From NCBI GenBank assembly GCA_910579935.1, contig CAJTVQ010000018.1, positions 5,098 to 69,097 of the forward strand: a stretch of DNA of 64,000 nucleotides. Reading direction: 5' to 3'. The position numbers and the translations under genes were made by a program. The notes under the pieces are model-generated. The model did not search any database and had not been told where the DNA came from. It worked only from the letters and a program-made list of their open reading frames with translations. Origin of the DNA: an uncultured Lachnospiraceae bacterium. GTDB lineage: Bacteria; Bacillota; Clostridia; Lachnospirales; Lachnospiraceae. This document shows, piece by piece, positions 23,780 to 32,235 of the stretch. Positions within the stretch are counted from its first letter, which is position 1; every line of letters starts with the position of its first letter.

Positions 23780-26557
23780 ATGGAATTATATATTACGGAA
23801 TTATCCAAATATGTCATTAATCTGCTTATGGCATTATATGCATATGAATCCTTTGCGGTATTCCGCTGTAAGGAGGAAAGCCGCAGGAACGGGATTTATA
23901 CGAGACAGAATCTGCTGATGCTGTTTATTCATTTTTCCTGTTTTATGGTCATCTGTTTTGAAACAGGGGATATGAGTTATCTGATTTTTTATGCGTTCCA
24001 GCAGATTGTGCTGTTTGCTACGGCAGTACTGTTTCATATGATCTATCCGGGAGCAAACAGGCTGATGATCAACAACATGTGCATGTTGCTGAGTGTCGGT
24101 TTTGTCATGCTGACCAGACTTTCTTATGAGAGGGCGGTAAAGCAGTTTGTCATTGTGGCATTTTCCATAGCGGCAGCCATGGTGATTCCGTTTTTCGTGC
24201 ACAAACTGAAATTTCTGAAAAGACTCACATGGGTTTATGCATTGACCGGAATTGCGGCGCTGTCAGTGGTGCTGGTTCTGGGAAGTTATACTTACGGATC
24301 GAAGATTTCGTATTCCATAGCCGGCCTCACCTTCCAGCCTTCGGAATTTGTGAAGATTCTTTTTGTGTTTTTTATTGCCAGCGCACTGTGTGAATCCACG
24401 TCGTTTCTGCAGGTGTGCCTTACCGCAGTGACGGCAGGTATCCATGTGGCCATACTGGTGGTTTCCAGGGATTTGGGAAGTGCGCTGATCTTCTTTGTGG
24501 TTTATGTGCTGATGGTATTTGTGGCCACGAAGAATCCGCTTTATCTGCTGGCTGGAACAGGGGGCGGTTCGGCAGCAGCGGTCATTGCCTATAAACTGTT
24601 CGGGCATGTACAGGTGCGTGTGCAGGCATGGAGGGATCCGTGGAGCGAAATTGACAAAGGCGGTTATCAGATTACCCAGTCGTTGTTTGCCATCAGCAGC
24701 GGAGGCTGGTTCGGGCTCGGTCTGTTTGAAGGAACGCCGCAGTCCATTCCGTTTGTGGAGGCGGATTTTATTTTTTCCGCCATTGCGGAAGAATTGGGAA
24801 TTGTTTTTGCCATGTGCCTGATTCTTGTCTGTCTCAGCTGTTTTATCATGTTTATGGATATTTCCATGAAACTGAATGACCGTTTTTACAGGCTGATCGC
24901 TTTTGGGCTGGGGGTTACTTATATTTTCCAGGTGTTTCTGACCATTGGCGGGGGCAGCAAATTTATCCCCCTGACGGGCGTGACACTGCCGCTGATCAGT
25001 TATGGAGGCAGTTCCGTGCTGACAACGCTGGTGATGTTCGCAGTGGTTGCAGGACTGTGCATGGTCAGGAATGATGAGGAAATGGAGGAACAACAGGAGC
25101 GTCGGGCTGCAAAGGGACAGAGAAAAAAGCGAACGGTTAAGAGAGAACAGGGAAAAGGAAGAGAGAGTACTGCAGTGACGTACCTTTTCACGGCTGTTTT
25201 CCTTGGCATGATGTTCTATATATGCCAGTATTCCATGGTTCACAGGCAGGAGCTTTTAAATAACAGTTACAATGGCAGGCAGCAGCTGCTGACGGCCAGG
25301 AATACACGCGGAACGATCTATGCGGGAAGCGGGGAAGTGCTGGCACGGACCGTTACGGACAGCGAGGGCAGGGAGACGAGGGAGTATCCGTATGAAAATC
25401 TGTTTGCCCATGCAGTAGGCTATGCGACCCATGGAAGAGCGGGAGTGGAAGCGCTGGGCAACTATTACCTGATTCAGTCCAATGCCCCTTTGTCGGAAAA
25501 AGTGTCGGCGGAAGTGGCAGGGAGCAAGTATGCGGGAGACGATGTATATACGACTTTGGACGTAGGACTGCAGGAGGTAGCGTATAAAGCCATGGGAGTT
25601 TACAGGGGAGCGGTGATCGTATCGGAGACATCCACGGGAAAGATATTGGCGATGGTTTCCAAACCGGATTTTGATCCGAACGGGATAGAGGACATATGGG
25701 ATGGATTGGTGGAGGATAACGACAGCGGCACTTTACTGAACCGGGTAACGCAGGGGATGTATCCGCCCGGCTCTACGTTTAAGATCGTTACGGCCCTGGA
25801 ATATATCAGGGAGAATCCGGATACCTACCAGGATTATGGTTTTTCCTGCAGCGGAAGTTATTCCGACGGCGCGGACCGGATTAACTGTTATCACGGACAG
25901 AGCCATGGACAGGAGGATTTTGCCAGGGCTTTTGCAAAATCCTGCAATTCAGCTTTTGCCGATATCGGTGTGCAGCTGGATAGGGGGAAATTCCAGGATA
26001 CGCTGCAGGAACTGCTGTTCAATCAGGAACTGCCCGTAACCATGAATTACAACAAAAGCCGCATTGATGTGAGGGCGGATTCGTCCAATGCAGAAATGAT
26101 GCAGCTGGCGATCGGACAGGGAACAACCGGAATGTCGCCCATCCATCTGAACATGATCACCAATGCAATCGCCAATGAAGGGCTTCTGATGGAACCTTAT
26201 CTGATCGACCGGGTGCAGAACAGCATTGGAACGGTCATAAAGCAGTTTTCACCGTCTTCCGGCAAACGGCTGATGACAAAGGAAGAGGCGGCGGCCCTGA
26301 ATGGATTGATGCAGGGAGTGGTGGAAGAAGGGACGGCAAGCCGTTTGAAGGGACTGTCCTATACTGCTGCCGGAAAGACCGGGTCGGCGGAATACAGCAA
26401 TGTGAAAGAGGAATCCCATGCGTGGTTTACCGGATTTGCTCCGGCGCAGAACCCGGAAATCAGTGTGACGATCATTATTGAAGGAGCCGGTTCCGGGGGA
26501 GATTATGCAGTACCGATCGCAAAGCGGATCTTCGACGCTTATTTCCACGAGGAATGA
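23780..26557 (+). CDS. SEDS glycosyltransferase fused to a class B penicillin-binding transpeptidase
   Basis: One 925-residue polypeptide joins the two enzymes that make septal or elongation peptidoglycan. Residues 1 to about 425 are a FtsW/RodA/SpoVE protein with about ten membrane segments, the catalytic-type aspartate in VVSRDLGSALIFF (near 232), and EADFIFSAIAEELG. A charged linker (EEMEEQQERRAAKGQRKKR) follows. From about 465 there is another membrane segment and a transpeptidase with STFK (active serine near 664), SCN (near 720) and KTG (near 866). The usual bulky pedestal domain is short. No stop or frameshift separates the halves. In most bacteria these are two interacting proteins; here their ratio is fixed at one to one. 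Confidence 0.93.
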   Translation: MELYITELSKYVINLLMALYAYESFAVFRCKEESRRNGIYTRQNLLMLFIHFSCFMVICFETGDMSYLIFYAFQQIVLFATAVLFHMIYPGANRLMINNMCMLLSVGFVMLTRLSYERAVKQFVIVAFSIAAAMVIPFFVHKLKFLKRLTWVYALTGIAALSVVLVLGSYTYGSKISYSIAGLTFQPSEFVKILFVFFIASALCESTSFLQVCLTAVTAGIHVAILVVSRDLGSALIFFVVYVLMVFVATKNPLYLLAGTGGGSAAAVIAYKLFGHVQVRVQAWRDPWSEIDKGGYQITQSLFAISSGGWFGLGLFEGTPQSIPFVEADFIFSAIAEELGIVFAMCLILVCLSCFIMFMDISMKLNDRFYRLIAFGLGVTYIFQVFLTIGGGSKFIPLTGVTLPLISYGGSSVLTTLVMFAVVAGLCMVRNDEEMEEQQERRAAKGQRKKRTVKREQGKGRESTAVTYLFTAVFLGMMFYICQYSMVHRQELLNNSYNGRQQLLTARNTRGTIYAGSGEVLARTVTDSEGRETREYPYENLFAHAVGYATHGRAGVEALGNYYLIQSNAPLSEKVSAEVAGSKYAGDDVYTTLDVGLQEVAYKAMGVYRGAVIVSETSTGKILAMVSKPDFDPNGIEDIWDGLVEDNDSGTLLNRVTQGMYPPGSTFKIVTALEYIRENPDTYQDYGFSCSGSYSDGADRINCYHGQSHGQEDFARAFAKSCNSAFADIGVQLDRGKFQDTLQELLFNQELPVTMNYNKSRIDVRADSSNAEMMQLAIGQGTTGMSPIHLNMITNAIANEGLLMEPYLIDRVQNSIGTVIKQFSPSSGKRLMTKEEAAALNGLMQGVVEEGTASRLKGLSYTAAGKTGSAEYSNVKEESHAWFTGFAPAQNPEISVTIIIEGAGSGGDYAVPIAKRIFDAYFHEE

Positions 26558-26601
26558 GTCAAGTGCCGTGTTTACACGAGCATTTGACTTCGGAGTGTCC
26601 G
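26556..26601 (+). repeat. dispersed hairpin repeat, copy 1
   Basis: GTCAAGTGC (26558-26566) pairs with GCATTTGAC (26580-26588) around an inner CGTG-TTTA-CACG stem, starting inside the stop region of the SEDS-transpeptidase gene. Its first 19 bases recur at 56375-56393 (18 of 19), and its last part (TTGACTTCGG) at 61444. No T tract follows. Confidence 0.6.
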
Positions 26602-26617
26602 GATAAAATATTGGCTA

Positions 26618-26645
26618 TTGGAATTACCGGAAAGTATGTTATAAT
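26618..26645 (+). promoter_or_regulatory. promoter upstream of the 103-residue gene
   Basis: TTGGAA (26618-26623), 16-base spacer, TATAAT (26640-26645). Confidence 0.6.
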
Positions 26646-26685
26646 AATATGCAATGAACGGAAAGCGGGGCTGCGGAAGGGTGAT

Positions 26686-26997
26686 ATGAAGTTTTATAAG
26701 AATCTTTATGTCGGGGAAAGTATAAAAAAACCCAATAAGGTAAAATGGAAGCTGCGACACAATGCGGGGCAGTTCCAGGTATATGTGATAGCTCTTGCAA
26801 GCGGCGCTGACCAGCTTGAAATATATCACTGCGCTTTTTTGCAGCAGAAATATTACAAAAAGCACCCGCCCTATATCATAGGGATTGCCGGCGGATATGA
26901 GGAAGCGGTGGACCTTGTGGTGGAGATGACGAAAGCTGCCCTGAAGAAAACGGGCAGGCCGGATCTGAAAAAATATTTGTTTCCGGAAAATGAGTAA
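26686..26997 (+). CDS. conserved hypothetical protein, 103 residues
   Basis: A small basic protein beginning MKFYKNLYVGESIKKPNKVK, with alternating hydrophobic residues suggesting a compact alpha/beta fold (QVYVIALASGADQLEIYHCA, YIIGIAGGYEEAVDLVVEMT). I do not recognise the family. Ribosome site GAAGGGTGA precedes ATG 26686, and the promoter at 26618-26645 rules out the longer frame. It lies 9 bases before the DUF2953 gene and probably heads the unit that includes gerW. Confidence 0.75.
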   Translation: MKFYKNLYVGESIKKPNKVKWKLRHNAGQFQVYVIALASGADQLEIYHCAFLQQKYYKKHPPYIIGIAGGYEEAVDLVVEMTKAALKKTGRPDLKKYLFPENE

Positions 26998-27006
26998 GAG
27001 GTAGAT

Positions 27007-28044
27007 ATGCTGCACATATTATTATTGATATTAAAAATAATAGGAATCGTTTTGGCAGTTTTGCTCGGTGCTGCAGTGCTTGCATTACTCTGTGTCCTGT
27101 TTGTTCCCATACGGTACCGCATAAAGGCGGAGGGAAAGCCGGGAGGAGAACCGCCTGTACACGCGGGGATAAAAGTCAGCTGGCTGCTTCATATCATAAC
27201 CGTGATGTTCGCTTATCCGGAGGCGGCCTGTATCAGAGTGAAGGTATTTGGCTTTCCGGTGTTTGATTCTTCCCGGAAAAAGGAAACGGAAGGAAAAGAA
27301 AAAAAGAAAAAGAAGCGGCCGCCGGAAGAGCAAGGCGGGGAATCGGCAGAGAGTCCTAAAGAAGAGAATGCAGGATACGAACCTTTATTGATCGGGGCAG
27401 AGCCCGTTCCGGCAGATGAGGGGCATGAAAATGCGGTGAAGGAAGAAGAGGAAGGAACCGGAGGCGCAGAAGGAATCGGGGAGGAAGCCGTAAGAGAGGA
27501 AAACACTATGGAAGCAGAACCGGACGGGGAAAATGGTTCAGGAAAAGGCCTGAGGGGTTTTCTTAACAAAATAAAGGCATTCTGTCTGGCGGTAAAGCAA
27601 TGCTTTCTTCAATTTATCGCGGCTTTGAAAAATATAGAGTACACAATCGGAAAAATTTGTGATAAGATAAAGGGGATTGCCGAACATATCCAATATTATA
27701 CGGAAGTATTGAAAAGCGAAACGTTCCGCCGTGCATGGACGGCTTCGAAAAAGCAGTTATTACGGGTACTCGGAATGTTAAAACCCCGGGTCTGCAGGGT
27801 GAAGGTACTGGCAGGGACAGGAGATCCGGCCGGAACGGGACAGCTGCTCGCTTTTTACGGAATACTGTATCCCTTTATCGGAAACTGTGTTTCCGTGGAG
27901 GCGGATTTTGAGAATAAAGTAATGGAAGGCGATTTGTTTGTGAAAGGCAGAGTGAGGGTATTTGTATTTCTGCTGGCGGCCTTTCAGCTGTTTATAAACA
28001 AAAATATAAGACGCTTAATAAAGATGTTAAGAAGGTCCGGCTGA
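27007..28044 (+). CDS. DUF2953 membrane protein (YtfI-like)
   Basis: A 345-residue protein with an N-terminal membrane helix (LKIIGIVLAVLLGAAVLALL), a beta-type domain beginning FVPIRYRIKAEGK and VSWLLHIITVMF, a long Lys/Glu-rich low-complexity centre (residues about 95-180), and a C-terminal DUF2953 part (AGTGDPAGTGQLLAFYGILY). In Bacillus subtilis the relative YtfI precedes ytfJ (gerW), the same order as here, which links it to sporulation or germination. Function is not established. Confidence 0.8.
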   Translation: MLHILLLILKIIGIVLAVLLGAAVLALLCVLFVPIRYRIKAEGKPGGEPPVHAGIKVSWLLHIITVMFAYPEAACIRVKVFGFPVFDSSRKKETEGKEKKKKKRPPEEQGGESAESPKEENAGYEPLLIGAEPVPADEGHENAVKEEEEGTGGAEGIGEEAVREENTMEAEPDGENGSGKGLRGFLNKIKAFCLAVKQCFLQFIAALKNIEYTIGKICDKIKGIAEHIQYYTEVLKSETFRRAWTASKKQLLRVLGMLKPRVCRVKVLAGTGDPAGTGQLLAFYGILYPFIGNCVSVEADFENKVMEGDLFVKGRVRVFVFLLAAFQLFINKNIRRLIKMLRRSG

Positions 28045-28069
28045 GGAACAAGAAAAGGAGGGTATATAA

Positions 28070-28468
28070 ATGGCGGAGAATAATTTTTCGGGAGTAATAG
28101 AATCTCTGATGAAAGGAATGAACGGTGTGCTGTCCACGAAAACGGTGGTCGGTGAGGCGACACAGGTAGGAGATACCATTATCCTGCCTTTGGTGGATGT
28201 GAGTTTCGGCGTAGGGGCCGGAGCGAGTTCGGCAGATAAAAAGAGCGGAGGGGCAGGCGGATTCAGCGGAAAAATGACACCCAGTGCAGTACTTGTTATT
28301 AAGAACGGCACGACCAAATTAGTGAATATTAAGAATCAGGATACGATGACGAAAGTATTGGATCTGATTCCGGAATTGGTGGATAAGTTTACGAAATCGG
28401 AGGAAAAAGAAGAGATGCTGGATGACGAGACGGCAGTGGATCTCGCTTTTCCCGAAGAAAAGGAGTAA
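28070..28468 (+). CDS. gerW: spore protein GerW (YtfJ)
   Basis: A 132-residue protein with the GerW signature: an N-terminal helix FSGVIESLMKGMNGVLSTKT, the core VVGEATQVGDTIILPLVDVS, a Gly/Ser-rich loop (FGVGAGASSADKKSGGAGG), and PSAVLVIKNGTTKLVNI. GerW is needed for proper spore germination in Bacillus; this supports a spore-forming host. A strong ribosome site AAGGAGGGTATATAA precedes the ATG. Confidence 0.9.
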   Translation: MAENNFSGVIESLMKGMNGVLSTKTVVGEATQVGDTIILPLVDVSFGVGAGASSADKKSGGAGGFSGKMTPSAVLVIKNGTTKLVNIKNQDTMTKVLDLIPELVDKFTKSEEKEEMLDDETAVDLAFPEEKE

Positions 28469-28537
28469 AAAAGAGGTATTTATTGAGAGATAACTGCATA
28501 GAATAAAAGAAAAGAAGTATAAGTGGAGACGGGAAGC

Positions 28538-28678
28538 ATGAAAAAAATGATTGGTTTTATCGCTTTTTGGATTGCGGTGGGCATGCTGCTTATGCTTTTT
28601 TTTACAAGCCGGCTCGTAGGATTGGCTATTTGTGCCCTGTTATTGCTGATAGGATACAATTTTTATTATTGCGGCTGA
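28538..28678 (+). CDS. 46-residue membrane peptide
   Basis: The frame ATG 28538 to TGA 28678 encodes MKKMIGFIAFWIAVGMLLML, then a charged turn (SRLVG) and a second hydrophobic stretch AICALLLLIGYNFYYC: two membrane helices and a short tail. GGAGACGGGA precedes the start. It sits between gerW and a J-domain gene, in a sporulation context. I cannot name the family, but codon pattern, ribosome site and position support a real gene. Its stop overlaps a possible ATG for the next frame. Confidence 0.65.
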   Translation: MKKMIGFIAFWIAVGMLLMLFFTSRLVGLAICALLLLIGYNFYYCG

Positions 28679-28767
28679 TGCCCCTGTTCCTTAGCGGGCA
28701 AAAGCCGGGGAAGGAAAAAAGAAACGGAACAGAATTTGTTTTGGAAACGGAATTCGGAGTGTTGGAA

Positions 28768-29664
28768 ATGGAAAATGTTGTAATGAAGAAAGAAATAGCG
28801 AGGAGAGAAGCGGCAGAAAGCGCAGATAAAGCAGAAAAAACGGCAGCGGACAAATCAGTAACAGGTAAAGAAAGAATTCGCAGGGAGTTGGCGGCAAACG
28901 GCAGGGAAAAAATCCGGAGTGAAACAGAGCAGAATAAAAAAATGCAGGGAATACAGGAAGGAACGGGATACAAGGCAGAACCGGTGACACAGGACGAGGC
29001 GGAGGCTTCCGGCAGGGAAGATGCCGGAGCCGAAGATGAGACGGACATGCTTTCGGCAGATGAGCGGTTCCCAAAAACAGAAGCGGAACAGAAGGAGCGA
29101 CCGGAATCGGACAAGCCCCAAAAAAGCAGGGATGAAGCTGTCCGGCTGGAAGAGTGGAAAGAGGAACTTCTGGAATTGGAAGCCAGGCTGTTACAGGAAA
29201 ATATACGTACGGAAGAGCTCCGCAGGGAAGCGGAAGAGATGCGGGCCCGGCTTGAGCAGGAACGGAAGCAGTTTACAGAGTATGTAAAAACGAAGGAAAG
29301 CAGCCTGGAAACAGACAGGAAGCGTCTGGAACAGGAAAACCGTTTTTTTGACCAGAAGATGAAAATCCTCCAGGGCGGTTTCGAACAGCTGGAAGAGGAC
29401 AGACGCAGATTCCAGAAAGAAAAAGATAAATTTGATGCCTGCAAAGAAGTATATACCGAAACGCAGGATGTTTTTATGCGATATGAAATGACGGAAATGC
29501 TGTTCCGCGGCGTAAACAGCTTCCTTGCTTTAAAGAAGCGGTATAAGGATCTGATCAAAATGTTCCATCCGGATAACGTGGCAGGAGACCAGGAAATGGT
29601 ACAGTTGATTAACCGGGAATACGAAGAACTGAAGAAAGCTTATGAAGTCGGCCTGCAGGCATGA
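28768..29664 (+). CDS. coiled-coil protein with C-terminal J domain
   Basis: A 298-residue protein. The N-terminal 110 residues are Glu/Lys/Ala rich and probably disordered; residues about 120-240 form a long coiled coil (LEARLLQENIRTEELRREAE and following). The C-terminus is a J-like domain containing the intact HPD motif in RYKDLIKMFHPDNVAGD, the feature that stimulates Hsp70 ATPase. It could recruit DnaK to a structure bound by the coiled coil. Two starts are possible: ATG 28768 with GGAG 8 bases upstream (chosen), or ATG 28678 overlapping the stop of the small membrane peptide gene. Confidence 0.75.
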   Translation: MENVVMKKEIARREAAESADKAEKTAADKSVTGKERIRRELAANGREKIRSETEQNKKMQGIQEGTGYKAEPVTQDEAEASGREDAGAEDETDMLSADERFPKTEAEQKERPESDKPQKSRDEAVRLEEWKEELLELEARLLQENIRTEELRREAEEMRARLEQERKQFTEYVKTKESSLETDRKRLEQENRFFDQKMKILQGGFEQLEEDRRRFQKEKDKFDACKEVYTETQDVFMRYEMTEMLFRGVNSFLALKKRYKDLIKMFHPDNVAGDQEMVQLINREYEELKKAYEVGLQA

Positions 29665-29701
29665 CCGCCGTCAGGCCCGCTTCCGGCCTGACGGCGGTCA
29701 T
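29661..29701 (+). repeat. perfect 17-base inverted repeat at the J-domain gene end
   Basis: ATGACCGCCGTCAGGCC (29661-29677) and its exact reverse complement (29685-29701) enclose a 7-base loop. The 5' arm contains the stop codon. No T tract follows, so it may stabilise the 3' end of the transcript rather than terminate it. Confidence 0.75.
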
Positions 29702-29748
29702 GCGCCAGTGACGGACAGGACTAAAAGGCGGGCGGAAATCCGTGCATG

Positions 29749-29776
29749 AAAAAAACAGCCGCAACGACTGTTTTTT
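29749..29776 (-). terminator. terminator of rpmB
   Basis: AAAAAACAG/CTGTTTTTT stem; read on the minus strand it ends the rpmB transcript with a T-rich tail. It is nearly symmetric and could serve both directions. Confidence 0.75.
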
Positions 29777-29810
29777 ATTTTCTGCCGGTTTTTAATTTTA
29801 ACTCCGGACC

Positions 29811-29996
29811 TTAAGCTCTTTCCACTTTGCCGGATCTTAAGCAGCTTGTACATACATGCATCCTTTTAGCGCCGCCGTTTACCTTGCATTTTACATTTTT
29901 CACATTTGAGTGCCAAATTCTATTCGTTTTTCTATTGGAATGGCTTACGTTGTTACCAAAATGAACGCCTTTACCACAAATATCACACTTTGCCAT
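29811..29996 (-). CDS. rpmB: 50S ribosomal protein L28
   Basis: A 61-residue ribosomal protein starting MAKCDICGKGVHFGNNVSHS with the RIWHSNVKNVKCKVNG core. Four cysteines (C4, C7 and the C-terminal CTSC pair) mark the zinc-binding form of L28. It starts behind a GGAGGTGC site and is divergent from the Asp23-family gene, an arrangement seen across Firmicutes. Confidence 0.97.
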   Translation of the reverse strand: MAKCDICGKGVHFGNNVSHSNRKTNRIWHSNVKNVKCKVNGGAKRMHVCTSCLRSGKVERA

Positions 29997-30034
29997 CTTT
30001 GCACCTCCTCAGACTTTATACTCACAACATTTGT

Positions 30035-30063
30035 ATAATAGCAGAAAAAGTCATATAATGCAA
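30035..30063 (-). promoter_or_regulatory. promoter of rpmB
   Basis: On the minus strand TTGCAT (30063-30058), 17 bases, TATTAT (30040-30035). Confidence 0.7.
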
Positions 30064-30113
30064 GCAAAATTTTTAAACATTGGAAAAATCTTTCAGTATT
30101 TCAATTATATTTC

Positions 30114-30142
30114 TTGTTTCTTTCCATAAGAGCGGTTATAAT
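30114..30142 (+). promoter_or_regulatory. promoter of the Asp23-fakA-recG unit
   Basis: TTGTTT (30114-30119), 17 bases, TATAAT (30137-30142). Confidence 0.7.
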
Positions 30143-30184
30143 ATCCTATATATGTTGGATAGAATAAGGTTAAGGAGGTAAGAT

Positions 30185-30544
30185 ATGAGAGCATCTTCTA
30201 TGGATACCCATATGGGAAATATAGCGATTGACACCGAAGTGATTGCACAATACGCCGGAGCGGTTGCCATGGAATGTTTCGGAATCGTCGGTATGGCCGG
30301 AGTGAATATGAAAGACGGGCTGGTAAAGCTGCTTAAGATGGACAGCATGACAAGAGGGATCAGAGTGGCTTTGAAAGGGCACAGGCTGACGCTGGACTTT
30401 CATGTGATCGTTGCATACGGTGTAGGGATTCTTGCGGTATCGGACAATCTGATCAGTAACGTGAAGTATAAGGTGGAAGAATTTACGGGAATTGAAATTG
30501 AGAAAATCAACATCTTTGTTGAAGGTGTAAGAGTGATTGATTAA
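30185..30544 (+). CDS. Asp23/Gls24 family protein (YloU-like)
   Basis: A 119-residue protein of the alkaline-shock group: GNIAIDTEVIAQYAGAVAME, a conserved GIVGMAG, then VALKGHRLTLDFHVIVAYG and the C-terminal VNIFVEGV-type end (INIFVEGVRVID). Members bind the membrane or act in envelope stress; the paralogue next to fakA is conserved in Firmicutes. AAGGAGGT lies 6 bases before the start. fakA follows after 13 bases. Confidence 0.92.
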   Translation: MRASSMDTHMGNIAIDTEVIAQYAGAVAMECFGIVGMAGVNMKDGLVKLLKMDSMTRGIRVALKGHRLTLDFHVIVAYGVGILAVSDNLISNVKYKVEEFTGIEIEKINIFVEGVRVID

Positions 30545-30557
30545 GGAGGATTTTGTT

Positions 30558-32231
30558 GTGGCTAATACGATCGACGCTAAGATGTTTGCCAGAATGTTCT
30601 TGGCTGGTGCAAAAAATTTGGAAGCAAAGAAAGAGTGGATCAATGAGTTGAACGTGTTTCCCGTTCCGGACGGCGATACGGGCACTAATATGACATTGAC
30701 CATTATGTCTGCGGCAAAAGAAGTATCAGCATTGCAGAATCCCGATATGGCTTCTCTCTGTAAAGCAATATCTTCCGGTTCCTTAAGGGGGGCAAGGGGG
30801 AATTCGGGCGTTATCCTGTCCCAGCTTTTCAGGGGATTTACCAAAGGTGTCAGAGATTATGAGGAAGTGAACGTGGAAATCATTGCTGACGCTTTTGACA
30901 AGGCGGTGGAAACTGCTTACAAGGCAGTCATGAAACCGAAGGAAGGCACGATCCTTACGGTGGCGAAAGGCGGCGCAAAAAAAGCGAGGGAACTGGCCGA
31001 TAAAGGGGAAGAGGATTTAGGCGTTTTTCTTGGTGAAGTAATAAAATACGCGGATGAGGTTCTGGCGAAGACGCCGGAGATGCTTCCGGTCTTAAAGCAG
31101 GCAGGAGTGGTGGATTCCGGCGGCCAGGGACTGATGCAGGTCCTGAAAGGGGCATATGATGTATATTGCGGCAAGGAGATCGACCTGACCATAACGGATG
31201 TGAAACCGTCTTCCGCCGGCAGTGTACAGATGAATATGGATGCACAGGCGCAGGCGGATATTAAATTCGGATACTGTACGGAATTTATTATCATGCTGAA
31301 CCGCAATTTCAACATTAAGCAGGAGATGGATTTTAAGGCTTATCTGGAATCCATCGGCGATTCCATTGTAGTAGTTGCGGATGATGACGTGGTCAAGGTA
31401 CATGTACATACCAATGACCCGGGACTTGCCATCCAGAAAGCATTGAAGTACGGTGCGCTTTCCAACATGAAGATTGACAATATGCGGCTGGAACATCAGG
31501 AAAAACTGTTTAAAATGTCGGAAAAACAAAAAGAAGAAACGAAAGAGGCTGAGCCGGAAGCCGCACCGAAGAAAGAAGTCGGGTTTATCGCCGTTTCGGT
31601 GGGCGAAGGAATCAATGAAATCTTTGAGGGTTTAGGCGTGGATCATATGATCGAGGGCGGCCAGACCATGAATCCGAGTACGGCAGATATGCTGGATGCG
31701 ATTGAGAAGGTCAATGCGGATACGGTTTTCATCCTGCCCAATAACAAGAATATCATATTGGCGGCAGAGCAGGCGGCCCATATGGTAGAGGACAAGAAAA
31801 TCGTGGTGATTCCTACTAAAACGGTTCCGCAGGGCATTACGGCGGTCATCAATTATGTGCCTGATTTAAGCGTAGAGGAAAATACGGATACGATGATCGA
31901 AGAAATCAAGGCAGTCAGCACGGGACAGGTAACTTATGCGGTCCGTGATACGATCATCGACGATAAAGAGATTCGGCAGGGAGATTATATGGGTATCGGC
32001 GACAGCGGTATTTTGTCCAATGGTGCAGATATATCCGAGGTTACGCTGAAAATGGTAGAGGATATGATGAGCGGTGACAAGGAGCTGATCAGCATTTACT
32101 ACGGGGCGGAAGTGACCGGGGAAGCAGCGGAAGCATTGGGCGGCGTCATTGCAGAGAAATATCCGAAGTGCGACGTGGAGCTGCAGTATGGCGGACAGCC
32201 TATTTATTATTATATTATTTCGGCGGAATAA
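30558..32231 (+). CDS. fakA: fatty acid kinase catalytic subunit FakA (YloV, DAK2 domain)
   Basis: FakA phosphorylates fatty acids held by DegV-type FakB proteins so that they can enter phospholipid synthesis. The 557 residues have the N-terminal DAK2/DhaL kinase domain (NVFPVPDGDTGTNMTLT with Mg-binding aspartates; SLRGARGNSGVILSQ; DSGGQGLMQVL) and the long C-terminal half with FIACVS-type DegV-like fold (GFIAVSVGEGINEIFEGLG). A GTG at 30558 is used, 8 bases after GGAGG. A DegV gene lies 4 kb downstream and an acyl-activating enzyme at the window start, so several exogenous fatty-acid functions are nearby. Confidence 0.92.
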   Translation: MANTIDAKMFARMFLAGAKNLEAKKEWINELNVFPVPDGDTGTNMTLTIMSAAKEVSALQNPDMASLCKAISSGSLRGARGNSGVILSQLFRGFTKGVRDYEEVNVEIIADAFDKAVETAYKAVMKPKEGTILTVAKGGAKKARELADKGEEDLGVFLGEVIKYADEVLAKTPEMLPVLKQAGVVDSGGQGLMQVLKGAYDVYCGKEIDLTITDVKPSSAGSVQMNMDAQAQADIKFGYCTEFIIMLNRNFNIKQEMDFKAYLESIGDSIVVVADDDVVKVHVHTNDPGLAIQKALKYGALSNMKIDNMRLEHQEKLFKMSEKQKEETKEAEPEAAPKKEVGFIAVSVGEGINEIFEGLGVDHMIEGGQTMNPSTADMLDAIEKVNADTVFILPNNKNIILAAEQAAHMVEDKKIVVIPTKTVPQGITAVINYVPDLSVEENTDTMIEEIKAVSTGQVTYAVRDTIIDDKEIRQGDYMGIGDSGILSNGADISEVTLKMVEDMMSGDKELISIYYGAEVTGEAAEALGGVIAEKYPKCDVELQYGGQPIYYYIISAE

Positions 32232-32235
32232 GTAA

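Noticed and set aside
24263..25243. 326-codon frame on the minus strand opposite the SEDS-transpeptidase gene
   Set aside because: It is antisense to conserved membrane segments and is His/Gln rich in the manner of shadow frames.
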